Shown here: one piece after another, positions 38,641 to 50,787 of the stretch
Layout of the letters: each line of letters starts with the position of its first letter
How positions within the stretch are numbered: position 1 is the first letter of the stretch
From: Microcebus murinus
Taxonomy: Eukaryota; Chordata; Mammalia; Primates; Cheirogaleidae
Reading direction: 5' to 3'
NCBI RefSeq assembly: GCF_040939455.1
Contig: NC_134108.1
Location: 86,410,001 to 86,474,000, forward strand
DNA: 64,000 nt
The notes under the pieces: generated by a model
What the model was told of the DNA's origin: nothing
Database searches by the model: none
Seen by the model: only the letters and a program-made list of their open reading frames with translations
Made by a program: the position numbers and the translations under genes

Positions 38641-38847
38641 AAAAAAAAGTCCTGTCTGAACAAAAGTAAATTCAAAAATAAGAAGTGACAGTTCCTTCAG
38701 ATAAGAAGGAACCAACATAACTTTTCTGGAATTATGAAAAAATGGGGTATTATGACATATCCAAACAATTACACTAACTCCCCAGCAATAGAGCTAATCA
38801 AAATGAATCTTTGAAATACCAGATAAATAATTCAAAAGATTGATTTT

Positions 38848-39169
<322 letters not shown>

Positions 39170-39729
39170 CAAAAGATTGATTTTAAAGGAGCTTAATGAG
39201 ATACAAACAAATCAGAAAACCAACACAAAGAAATCAAAATCAATTTAGGATATGGATGATCAATTTACCAGAGAGATAGATATGATTAAAAAAAACACAA
39301 CTTTTAGAAATGAAAAATTCATTGAAATAATTACAAAATACTGTTGAAAATTTCGACAATAGACTAAACCAGCAAAAGAAAGAATCTCAGAACCTTGGAG
39401 ACAGGTGTTTTGAATTAATCCAGTCAGACAAAAATAAAGAAAAAAGAATTTTAGAAAATGAACAAAGCCTTCAAGAAGCATGAAACTATAAAAATTTTTC
39501 AAGTCTATGAATCATAGCTATTCTTGAGAGAGAAGAAAAAAGAAAAAGTTTGGAAACCTATTTGGGGAAATAATTGAGGAAAACTTCCCTAGTCTAGCAA
39601 GAGATCTAGACATCTAGAAACAAGAGGCTCAAAAACCTCCAGGGAATAAATTCCAAAAAGTACCTCACCATGACATATATTAAACAGACTGTCTAAGGTC
39701 AATTTGAAGAAAAATCCTAAAATCAGCAG

Positions 39730-40239
39730 GAGATGATTTATAGTCACCTATAAAGGAAACCCTATCCAATTAACAGCAGACTTTTCAGCAGAAACCAGTA
39801 TCCCTTATGAATATAGAAGCAAAATTTTTCAATAAAATCCTAGAAAACTGAATTCAGCTGCACATCAAAAAAAATAATCCTCTACAATCACATTGGCTTC
39901 ATCCCAGAGATGTAAGGATGGTTCAACATACACAAATCTATAAATGTGATTCACCCCATAAATAGAAGCAAAAACAAAGACCATATGATTCTCTCAATAG
40001 ATGCAGAAAGAGCATTTGACAAAATTCAGCACCCTTTTATGATAAGAATTCTTAACAAAACAGGCATAGGTGGAACATACTTCAAAATTGCAAAAGCCAT
40101 ATATGACAAACTCATAGCCAACATCATACTCAATGGGGAAAATTTGAAATCTTTCCCCTTAGAACTAGAATCAGACAAGATTGCCCACTGTCACCGCTTC
40201 TATTCAACTCTGGAAGTCCTAGCCAGAGCAATCAGGTAA
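39730..40239 (+). pseudogene. fused remnant of L1 ORF1 C-terminus and ORF2 reverse transcriptase
   Basis: At 39740-39797 the sequence reads as the conserved ORF1 segment around the ADFSAET motif; immediately after, it reads as the ORF2 stretch PVSLMNIEAKFFNKIL. The rest of ORF1, the endonuclease and the linker are missing. Downstream, 97 codons at 39946-40239 are open with [17 protein letters not shown]. The catalytic FADD loop is deleted or decayed near 40285. Confidence 0.85.
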
Positions 40240-41380
40240 GAGAAGGGAATCAAGGGTATCTAAATGGGGAAAGAAGAGGTCAAACTATGCCAGTATGATC
40301 TTATATCTAGAAAACCACAAAGATTCTGCCAAGAGACTCCTGAAATTGTTAAATAAATTCAGCAAAATCTGAGTTTACAAAGTGAATGTAGACAAATTAG
40401 TAGCAATCCTATATGCCAAAAACAGTCAAGCAGAGAATGAAATCAAAGACTCAATAACTTTCACAAAAGCAACAAAGAAAATAAAATAACTAGAAATATA
40501 ATTTACCAAGGAGGTAAAAGATCTCTAATAGGGATAACTATAAAACACTGAGGAAGGAAATCGCAGAGGATGTAAATGAATGGAAAAACTTATCATGCTC
40601 ATAGATTGGCAGAATCAACATTGTTAAAATGTCTATACTACCCAAAGTGATTACAGATTCAGTGAAATCTCCATTAAAATACCCATGTCATTTTTTGCAG
40701 ATCTAGAAAAAATAATTATAGACTTGGTATGGAACCAGAAAAGACCCTGAATAGCCAGAGCAACCTTAAGCAAAAAGAATGAATCAGGAGGCAACAATTT
40801 AGACTTCAAGCTATACTACAAGGCTATAGTAACCAAAACAGCATATCACTAGCACAAGACCAAAGGATCAGAACAGAGAACCCATATATAAATCCATCCT
40901 CATATTACCATCTGATCTTAGACAAAGCAGACAAAAACATGCACTGGGGAAAAGAATCCCTTTTCAGTAAATGGTGCTGGAAAAATTGGATAGCCACATG
41001 TAGAAGACTGAAATAGTATCCATACCTCTCACCACTCACAAAAATTAAGTCTTGATGGATAACAAACTTGAACCTAAGTCATGAAACCATAAGAATTCTA
41101 GAAGAAGAGGTTGGAAAGACTCTTATAGATATCTGCCTATGCAAAGAATTTATTTAAAAAACCCAAAGGCAATCACAGCAACAACAAAAACAAATAAATG
41201 GGACCTGATTAAATTTAAAGGCTTCTGCATAGCCAAGGAAATAATCAATAGAGAGAATAGACAACCTACAGAATGAGAGAAAATATTTGCATGCTACACA
41301 TCCAATAAAGGGCTCATAACAAGAATCTACAAAGAACTCAAGTGAATCGCCAAGAAAACATCACACAACCTCATTAAAAA

Positions 41381-42553
41381 CTCACGCTGGATAACAGACT
41401 TAAACCTAAGGTCTGAAACTATTAGGTTCTAGAGGAAAATGCTGGAAACACTCTCCTAGACATCGGCCTAGGCAAAGAGTTTATGAAGAAGTCCCCAAAA
41501 GCAATCACAGCAGCAACAAAAATAAATAAATGGGACATGATCAAACTACAAAGCTTCTGCACAGCCAAAGAAATAGTCATGAAAGTAAACAACCTACAGA
41601 ATGGGAGAAAATTTTTGCATCCTACGCATCCGATAAGGGGCTGATAACTAGAATAGACTTAGAACTCACGAAAATCAGCAAGAAAAAATCAAATAACCCT
41701 ATTAAAAAGTGGGCAAAGGACTTGAACAGAAACTTTTCTAAAGAAGACAGAAGAATGGCCAACAAACATATGAAAAAATGCTCAACATCTCTAATCATCA
41801 GGGAAATGCAAATCAAAACCACAATGAGATATCACTTAACTCCAGTGAGAGTGGCCTTTATCAAAAAGTCTCCAAACAATAAATGCTGGCATGGATGAGG
41901 AGAGAGAAGAACACTCCTACACTGCTGGTGGGACTGCAAACTAGTTCAACCTCTGTGGAAAGCAATATGGAGATACCTTAAAGCGATACAAGTGAATCTA
42001 CCATTTGATCCAGCAATCCCATTGCTGGGCATCTACCCAAATGATCCAATGACACTCTACAAAAAAGACACCTGCACTCAAATGTTTATAGCAGCACAAT
42101 TCATAATTGCAAGGCTGTGGAAACAACCCAAGTGCCCATCAATCCAAGAATGGATTAATAAAATGTGGTATATGTATACCATGGAGTACTATTCAGCTCT
42201 AAGAAACAACGGTGATATAGCACATCCTATATTTTCCTGGTTAGAGCTGGAACCCATACTACTCAGTGAAGTTTCCCAAGAATGGAAAAACAAGCACCAC
42301 ATATACTCACCAGCAAACTGGTATTAACTGAGCAGCACCTAAGTGGACACATAGGTACTACAGTAATAGGGTATTGGGCACATGGTAGGGGAGAGGGGGG
42401 CAGGTATATACATACACAATGAGTGAGATGTGCACCATCTGGGGGATGGTCATGCTGGAGACTCAGACTTGTGGGGGGGAAATGGGCATTTACTGAAACC
42501 TTAAAATCTGTACCCCCATAATATGCCAAAATGAAAAAATAAATAAATAAATA
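41381..42553 (+). mobile_element. younger 5'-truncated L1 nested in an older L1
   Basis: Repeats the last part of ORF2 that the host element shows before (41020-41380) and after (42555-43130) it. Starts CTCACGCTGGATAACAGAC and ends with a G-rich 3' UTR and (AAAT)n tail. Its 3' UTR matches the young L1 at 25075-28858. The host ORF2 resumes at AAAAAGTGGGCAAAAGACAT. The flanking duplication is not clear in the A-rich target. Confidence 0.9.
41530..42327 (+). pseudogene. L1 ORF2 C-terminal region in two open blocks
   Basis: Blocks of 122 codons (41530-41898) and 111 codons (41992-42327). The second has LPFDPAIPLLGIYP, QMFIAAQFIIARLWKQPK and WYMYTMEYYSALRNN, the conserved end of L1 ORF2p, and stops after IYSPANWY. 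A stop after NNKCWHG separates the blocks. Less decayed than the surrounding older copy. Confidence 0.9.
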
Positions 42554-43394
42554 GTGGAGAAAAAAAGTGGGCAAAAGACATGAACAGAAGCTTTTCTAGT
42601 GAAGATAGACTAATGGCCAATAAACACATGAAAAAAGGCTCACTCTACTCATCAAGGGAATGCAAATCTTAACCACAGTGAAATATCACCTAACTCCAGT
42701 AAGAATGTCATTTATCAAAAATTCCCAAAACAACAGATACTGGCACAGATGCAGAAAGAAAGGAACATGTATACATTATTGGTTCCACTGGAAACTAGTT
42801 CAACATCTATGGAAAATAGTCTGTAGATATCTCACAGAAGTAAAAGTAGACCTACCATTTGATCTAGCAATCCTGTTACTGGGTATGTACCCAAAGGGTA
42901 AAAAAAAAACCATTTTATAAAAAAGGCAATTGCATTCAAATGTTTATAGCAGCAATTCACAATTGCAAGGATATGGAAATAACCCATCAATACATGAGTG
43001 AATTAATGAAATGTGGTATATGTATACCATGGAATACTACTCAGACATAAAAAGAAAATGGTGAACTTTGTAACAGCCTGGATGGAACTGGAGACCATCC
43101 TTCTAAGTGAAGTATCGCAAGAATGGAAAAACAAATACCACATGTACTCACTATTAAATTGGAACTAATTGATCAACACTCATGTGCATATATGGTAGTA
43201 AAATTCAATGGCAATCAAGCAGGTGGGAGGAAAACATAGTTAACTTCACACCCAACAGGTACAATGCACATTATCTGGGTGATGGACACATTTATAACTT
43301 TGACTTAAATGGTACAAAAGCAATTCATGTAACCAAAATGTTGTACCTCTGTAATATTCTGAAATTTTTAAAAAACTGCACTTGTACCCTGTAA

Positions 43395-43868
43395 AGTTAT
43401 AGACATTTTTTAAAAAAAGAATCATGCATATCAACATGTGGCAACCAAGGGTCTTCAGGAGACATCTATTGTGTTTTATGTTTTGTTTTGGGTCTGTTTT
43501 CTGGCTATACAGTACCTGAATTTCCTTCCTATTTGTGTGCATACATATCACCTAGGGTAGTCCAGTGAGATACTCTCCCCAGGATTTGTACCCTAAGGAT
43601 GTGATACAGATACAGAGTGATATTTAAAAATTATTTGTTGATGAGGTGGTCACACAGTTGGTCCTAGTCATAGCAATAGTCATAGCAATACCAGGGGCTG
43701 CATCCTGACAAAGTTGTTCACACAATGTGAACTTGGCTAGTGAACTTGACTATGTTTGGGCTGCCTATGTTCCTTTGGTTTTGCCTATTTTCCCTGATGG
43801 TTCTCCAGCCTTTCCCTTTAATTCTATGAGGTAGTCTATCTCCTGCCTATAAATTACTTTCCAGCTTA
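43395..43868. other. intronic sequence without recognised feature
   Basis: No family recognised between the L1 3' end and the next Alu. Confidence 0.5.
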
Positions 43869-43884
43869 AAATAGCCAGGGTTGG

Positions 43885-44167
43885 GCCAGCACAGTGGCTC
43901 ACACCTGTACTCCTAGCAATCTAGGAGGCCGAGGTGGGAGGTCAGGAGTTCAAGACCAGTCTGAGGCAAGAGCTAGACCCAGTCTCTGCTACTCACTAAA
44001 AATAGAAAAAAATTATCTGATGTGGTGGCACATGCCTGTAGTCCCAATTTCTCAGGAGCCTGAGGCAGGAGGATCGCTTAAACCCAGGAGTTTGAGGCTG
44101 CAGTGAGCTATGATGACGCCACTGCAATCTGGCTGGGCCATGGAGCAGAGACTCTACTAAAAAAAAA
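43885..44167 (+). mobile_element. Alu SINE, older type
   Basis: Starts GCCAGCACAGTGGCTCACAC and ends in an A tail. It has no TTGGCCAATTAATT linker, so it belongs to an older subfamily. The 16-bp flanks AAATAGCCAGGGTTGG (43869-43884) and its copy with one mismatch (44168-44183) are the target-site duplication. Confidence 0.92.
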
Positions 44168-44183
44168 AAATAGCTAGGGTTGG

Positions 44184-45190
44184 TTTCTATTGCCTCTAAC
44201 TAAGTAACCTAATTGATGCAGTTTTATTCTAGGTATTTCATGCTATAGTAAATAAAATATTTTATTTCATCATACTTTCTGATTGTTGTTGGAGTTAAGC
44301 ACCTGCTCACTATTAATACACGAAGTCTTGGGGCTACTAGATGAAAAGATCTTTTCCAATTAAAAAATCCAATATGAATTTTAAATCTCACAAATAATGG
44401 CAGATGATTTTTCTTTGTTTTATTAGTAATGTTACTTAGAATAATTTCTCATGCCATATATTTATTAATATAAAATCTTTCTTTATTACATGGTTTTGAA
44501 ATACCATGTGTTGTGGTTCCCAAAAATGAGTTAACATTTTGCAGTATGCTCTTTTCCCAGCACTTCAGCATCTAAACTATAGATATCATACAATTATCAT
44601 TTTCCCTGTAGAATCTCTGTTTAAGATATTTTTCTTTTCTCTTTCTCTCAGCTGGAGTACATGTTGCTCTCTGATAAATCATCCTTATTACTTTGGATCC
44701 TTCTTAGATTTTTGCTTTTCCTAAACTGTTTTTATACAATACCAAAACTAGAAATGAAAATTATACTCAACTGTCTGTAATATATACTTGTATATGTATG
44801 TGTGCATCTTTTTCCAAATATTCAAGTACTTACAAACCTTCACAGCCATATTGATCTTTTTAACCACAGTCCTTCATTCATATTCTCTTCATTTGGGAAA
44901 CAAGCTCCTATTAAAACCTATCTGTTGATAAAATCGCTAGTACCCATTGAGTACCAATTAAGTGCTTCTCGCTGCAAGGTAATTAACATATATTTACATT
45001 TATATTAAATATAGATGAATGGATATAAGAGTCCTACAAATTTTTATGAGTCCATGGTCAGGACTTGGGGAGAAAATAGAATAAAGTTGTATGAAATCAA
45101 TTTGTGAGAAATACAAACTTTCATAATGTAAAACACCTACCAATGGCTTTTAATCAGCCAATGTCATGAATATCCCAGCCATGATAGTGA
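44184..45190. other. intronic sequence without recognised feature
   Basis: AT-rich sequence with short chance frames; no family recognised. Confidence 0.55.
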
Positions 45191-45194
45191 GGTA

Positions 45195-45420
45195 AGCAGC
45201 ATAACATGTTAGAAAGAGCACAGGCTTTGGAGTCAAATGGGCCTGGGTTCAAATCCTGACTCTGCTGTTTCTTAGCTCTGTGACTTAACCTCTCTGAACC
45301 TCAATTTCTTCTCTATAAGATAGGAATACAGGTATAAAAATGTTATACTGGTATTCTGTGAGACAAAATAATTTAAATAAGGAACCTAGCAGCTGGAACA
45401 TAGTAGGTAATATAAGTGAC
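45195..45420 (+). mobile_element. MIR SINE
   Basis: GAAAGAGCACAGGCTTTGGA, GGGTTCAAATCCTGACTCTG and CTCTGTGACTTAACCTCTCT follow the MIR consensus closely. Confidence 0.92.
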
Positions 45421-47720
45421 GTTTTAATTACTTTGAAGTCTATAAAAGTATATCTATACCCTCACGTCTTTAAAAATGGTATCTTAACAAACTAAAAAAA
45501 AAAGAACTTCTGAGTTTGTATGATGACTCACTCCAACCTCAGTGTTTCTTAATTGCTTACCTAAAAATCCACTGGTATAAAGAAACTTAGCAGTTATGAA
45601 TGAGAAAATTATTCAAAACACATCAGTTCCAGAATATTCAATGAGTGTAATATCTAAGAATTGATTTCATCACAATAAACTACAAGCCTAGAGGATTCAA
45701 TCCAGTATAAACCTGAACAGCTTGTATAATGTGAATTACAGAAGTATGTGAATATTTTACCATTCTCCAGGTTTATGCCATAAACTATAGTGCAATGCAG
45801 ATATTATGATGTGAACCTATATGTTTCAGGGATTTTTTTTTTTTCTTTTTGACATTTTGTGGTACCATAAAACATCCTTCCAGAACCTGATTTAGACTTA
45901 AAGCAGTTCCTGTGAAAATCCAGAAGATGGCACTAATTTCTAAGAATTATGCACCTAAAAAGAATGTGCAGCTTCGGATTCTGGTCATTTATCGTTTCTT
46001 TAGCTGGTGGGAATGATGATGCTCTGTATTGTCATCAGTTTTTTTTTTTTTTCCCAATGTAAAATCCTATTTTTTCTTAGTTTTTCCCTGACAAATAGAG
46101 AAGTGAAAGTGATAAGAATTTAAATATCTATATAGAAAGTTTTAATAATTTAGTTTGAGCAGGAATTGGTTACCAACCAATCATATTTATTTTTTATTTT
46201 TATACCTGTGGGTGAATTAAATATTATATATCCATTTGTATAGAGAGTTTCCTTTTATTCATGTGTTGGGTATCTTTGTCTTGGTTCAGAAGGAGAAGGT
46301 AAGTGTATGTTTTCTATATGAGCTACCATGATATATAATTTAGGAATATCACAGAAATACTTACTTCTATTTCCTTTGAATGAAAATAACATTTATAGGT
46401 TGCCACTTTTTAAATTATAAATGATAATGCCGAATAAGCTCTCTACAAGGAGCTTTTCCAACAACAGAAACAAAAACAACAATGACAATGATCAGGTACA
46501 TGGTTTTATAAACTAATTGCATTTCAGCAGGATATTGAGCTAAATTTATTGCTACATTACTAAGAAGAAGTTAAGAACAGAGAGGAAAGAATTTTATACT
46601 CAAAGCTACAAAGAAAGCTGGAAAAGCAACTAGTGGTCTTTTATTTTTACAAATTTATCCATCTGCCTAAGAGTAGGTTAATTTTCCTGGCAAAATTAAA
46701 TGTATATTTCGAGATACAATATGCTGCTGACAACCATGCTTGGAAAACTGGCATTCCGGAGTCTTTCAAAATCAGCAGTTTCCAGGGGAAAAGCTATCTA
46801 CCATCTGCTTGCTTCATTAAAATACATCATAGTGGAAGAAAAACTGAATTAGATTTTCACTAGCTCAGTGCTCCCTGGTGTCCACTCTGCTGAGGTTATA
46901 TACAGCAGCCTATATAGAAAACAGAATCCAAGTAAAAACCAAGCACAGTTCCTGTGTCTTTTTGTCTGCATAAAAAATAGAGCAGTGAACTTTATTTCAA
47001 AAATATATTTAGACAAGATAATCTATCTTGAAAACACTTAATATTTTCAAGTATTTTTTTATAAACTTAGGGACATTTTTTTAAGTCCATATTGTAAAAT
47101 TTTAAACAAAACCATAATGGTATCATACAGATATTTTGTCACATAACAGCAAAAATTTCTGTAAGAAACTATCAATTGCCCCAAGAAACATATTTAGCAT
47201 TTTTAGCTTTCAACTTAAACAATACAGTATTGTCAAATATTAAACAGAAACTAATGTTTATAATATAAAACATATGAAGTTATAGTTATATTTACACAAC
47301 TTAATTATGAAAAACAATGAGTTCATCAAGTTTGGGGTTCCTATGCTTTGATTTGCATTATCAGTATGTAATATGTTATTTTAATTTTTGCCCACACTAG
47401 AAAATTAAAAATTCTAATATCATTGAAAAATAAAGTTACATTCTTATTCTTTAGAGACAAATGACTAGAAAATGTAAGAAACAAATTTAAACAATGATTA
47501 GCATTGGTGATGGTGTAGAAGCTCTATTTCTCAACTTTATCCAATAGCTCCGATTAATCACATAAGAATAGAATAATCACACAAGTACAGAATAGTTCAC
47601 TTAATCACTTAAGAACAAAATAGTTAAAATATTAGATAAAAAAATAACAGCAAAGATATAACATGTGTATGTGTATGTCGCTATGTTCTAAATACTATGT
47701 TAAGCTTTTTGCAACTATCC
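45421..47720. other. intronic sequence without recognised feature
   Basis: About 2.3 kb with no repeat family or exon that I recognise. Poly(T) runs at 45832-45849 and 46029-46044. Confidence 0.55.
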
Positions 47721-47724
47721 ATTC

Positions 47725-49520
47725 AACCATTGGATAAATATGTATCTCATGCCCAATTGAACCAGACACTGTTGCCCATCCTGGGCTTTGTGAAGGACCG
47801 GCAAACCCTAGTGGGATTTGCAATCTAACTGGGGAGAAAGACAATAAAAAGTAAACAAATAAATACCATATAATGAAATTAGGCCATGGTAAAGTAACCA
47901 GGTTAAGGAACTAGAAAGTGACAGAGATAAGAGGAGATTAATATTTAATGGTTTAACAGGGTAGTCAGGGAAGAACCCTCTGAAGAGAGAACACTTAAGC
48001 AGAGTCTTGAAGTTAAGTGAGGAAACAGACTATACCTTTTGGGAAGAATATGTTTCAGGTGTTGGAAACCACAAGAGTAGAAGCCTCAACCCAGAGCATG
48101 TTAGGTTTGTTTGAGAAACACAAAGAAGTTTGCCTGGTTGAAGCGAATGAGCAAGAAGAAATGAATATAAAATAAATTTTAATAGTAGGGGCTTCAGACT
48201 ATGGTAAGGAGTTTTTATATTATTTCAATCTTCAAGGATGACTTTTAATATGCATTTGTATTTAAAAGACCCCTCTGGCTAGAATATGGAAAAGAGACTG
48301 TAAGGAGATAAAGGTGGCAGCAGGGAAACCAGTTAAGAAGCAAATATAGTAGTCCAGGCTAGAAAGAAATCTATCAATCTTTAGTGGTATTAACAGATGT
48401 TGAAAAGTAGTGGATCTTGGGATATACTTTGAAGATAAAGTTAGCAGGATTTGTTAGTCAACTGGTTGAGGTAGCAGAGAAAAACACAATTTAAAAATGA
48501 TGCCTAGTTTTTATTCTGAGCATCAGAGAGGGAAAACCAGGGAAAAGATTTGATTGGAAAGAATGGGAAGGGACTGGATTGGGAATAAAGAGTTCTGTTT
48601 CATGTATGTTCAGTTTATGTATGTTCAGTTTAAGATTCTTAGCAGACATACAAATGTATGCCCAATAACTAGTAGGTAGTTGGATATATGAATCTGGAGC
48701 TCTGGAGCTCCAGAAAGAAATCAGAGATAGAGCCTATTATTCAGAAGTCATCCACCTGTAGATGGTAGTTGTGATTAAATACAGAGTATTGGTCAATGGA
48801 GATAACTGGAAGAAAAGTATGAGGAGGAACACTTATTAGCACGGGAAGCATACCAAGGGAGTGTAGTGTCATGGAGACCAAGTGAAGAAAACATTTCAAG
48901 AGAAAAGAAATAATCAACCATGTCAGTTGCTTCTGGGACATTGAATAAGATGAAAACAGAGAATTGATATTAGATTTAGAAAGATGGTGGTCACTGGTAA
49001 AGTTTCAAAGAAAAGATAGATAAGATAACTTGATTGGAATAAAATCAAGAGTAAATGAGTGAAGAAAATTTGAAAAAGTCAATATAGGAACTCCTTAGAA
49101 GGATCTTGCTATTATGGTGAGCAGAGACACAGACAGTAGCTAGAGGGGTATGTGTAATAGAGGGAAGATTTTTATTTGAGATAGAGATATTCTAGCATAT
49201 GTGAAATGAAAGGGAATACTCCAGTAGAGAAGAATAATTTGATGTCTCCTGGGAGGTAGAACAGAATTCTTGAAGTGATGCCTTTGAGCAGATCAGAAGC
49301 AGTGGATCCAATATCCAGGCAAAATCAGTCTTGTAACCAGAAGGAAGGCAGAGCATATAGATCAAAATGAAAGATTTGAGGGTGGAAAGATGATGGTGAA
49401 AACATAGGGTAGTTCTCTGTTGAGAAGGTTTATTTTTCTCAGTGAAAGAATATGCAAGAGCATTCATTGAGAGAGAGACAATGAATATTAGACATTTGAG
49501 GAGAAAAGGGGAAGTATTAA
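47725..49520 (-). mobile_element. long L2 LINE fragment
   Basis: Reverse of L2 from its tail (ACCAGACACTGTTGCCCATC) through ORF2: GAGTCTTGAAGTTAAGTGAGG, AGACCCCTCTGGCTAGAATA, TAGTAGTCCAGGCTAGAAAG, and GAGACCAAGTGAAGAAAACA. About 1.8 kb, one of the longest L2 pieces here. No open frame survives; the - strand frame at 49192-49653 lies in its upstream end and has no identifiable domain. Confidence 0.75.
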
Positions 49521-49664
49521 ATAGTAGTCTTTGAGACTGGGAAAGCGACTTGATTGGGGAAATGTAGTAGGATTGCAGTGCTGGTGCAAGAGGTTTGCCC
49601 ACTTGAGATTTGTGGTTGTCTCTGTGTTTCCTTCGACAATGGACTTTTCTCATTATTCACAAAA

Positions 49665-49795
49665 TGTTGGGTACTCTGACTTCCTCATTTTACAGGTGAA
49701 GAAATTAAAACAGAGAAGTTAAATAACTTGCCCAAGTTTACATAGGAAGTGAGGAAATTCAAAATCAAGCCTAAGCTGGCTGGCTCCACCTGCCT
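49665..49795 (-). mobile_element. MIR SINE fragment
   Basis: Reverse of the MIR core: CTCATTTTACAGGTGAAGAA, AACTTGCCCAAGTTTACATA. Confidence 0.8.
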
Positions 49796-50785
49796 CCCTC
49801 TGCCTCCCCTCCATCACTGTGACATGTCTTACACCCAGCCAGCGGGGTTTAGAGGGCATCACCCATTGCAGAGTTGAGGGGAAGATGTTCTGAAATCTAA
49901 GCTATTTTTATGTCTTCTTCCCACATCCCAATAGCTCGTCTTGGTCACTTCTGCACATAAAACTTTAGTAATTCAGATTAAGAGAATGACTCAAGAATTT
50001 TTTAAAAGGAAAAATACAGTTATATTCAAAATAATAATGCTCATTTTTCTGCCCTTATTGGGAATGAGAAAAATTTGCCTTAGTAAATATCTAGAAAACA
50101 AAAGTTTCTACTCTTTTTGTGGCAACTTTTGCTAAAAATGTTTTTTGTGAGCATAATATAACATGCTCTAAACAGACCATACATTAAGCCTGTAATGCAA
50201 CATAATATTACGGAAAATGTTAAGACATTCTCCCTTTACTCAAGTTTCTTAGAAGTTTTAATGGCCATGGAAGATGTCAAGATATTTTTTGACTATGACT
50301 AAAATGTTCCCAGACTGTTGTTATTGATTTTACTCTTCTTCCACATACTAAATTTTTAGTTTAAATTTTAGTATCCCATTCCCTTCCTCATTTTCTCAAT
50401 TCATTGCTGTAACTTTAAAAAGAAACTGAAAAAAACTCATGAGTCTGTGCTTTATAAGAGCCATGAGGCAACTGGAGATTACCCAAAAAAAAATACATTT
50501 AATAGCCCCAAAATTTTCCCATCATAAACTATTTAATCTCCTACTTTGATGATGACCGATGGTCCAAGAAGTCTAATCTGGGAATTTGTGCAACAAAGTA
50601 ACCAAATTAACCAAATGTTATCTGGTTAGAGATGGTAAAGGACTTACATTAAAGACTTGGAAAGAATGATTTGTAAGGTTGAATGCCTTCTTTCTCCTAA
50701 TTTTGGTCCCTCGATGTTCTCCTGCCTAATCCAGTATGATAAAGACAATGTGGATAAGGACATGACTTTGTGTGAATTTGACTGT
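49796..50785. other. intronic sequence without recognised feature
   Basis: No family or exon recognised. Confidence 0.5.
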
Positions 50786-50787
50786 TT

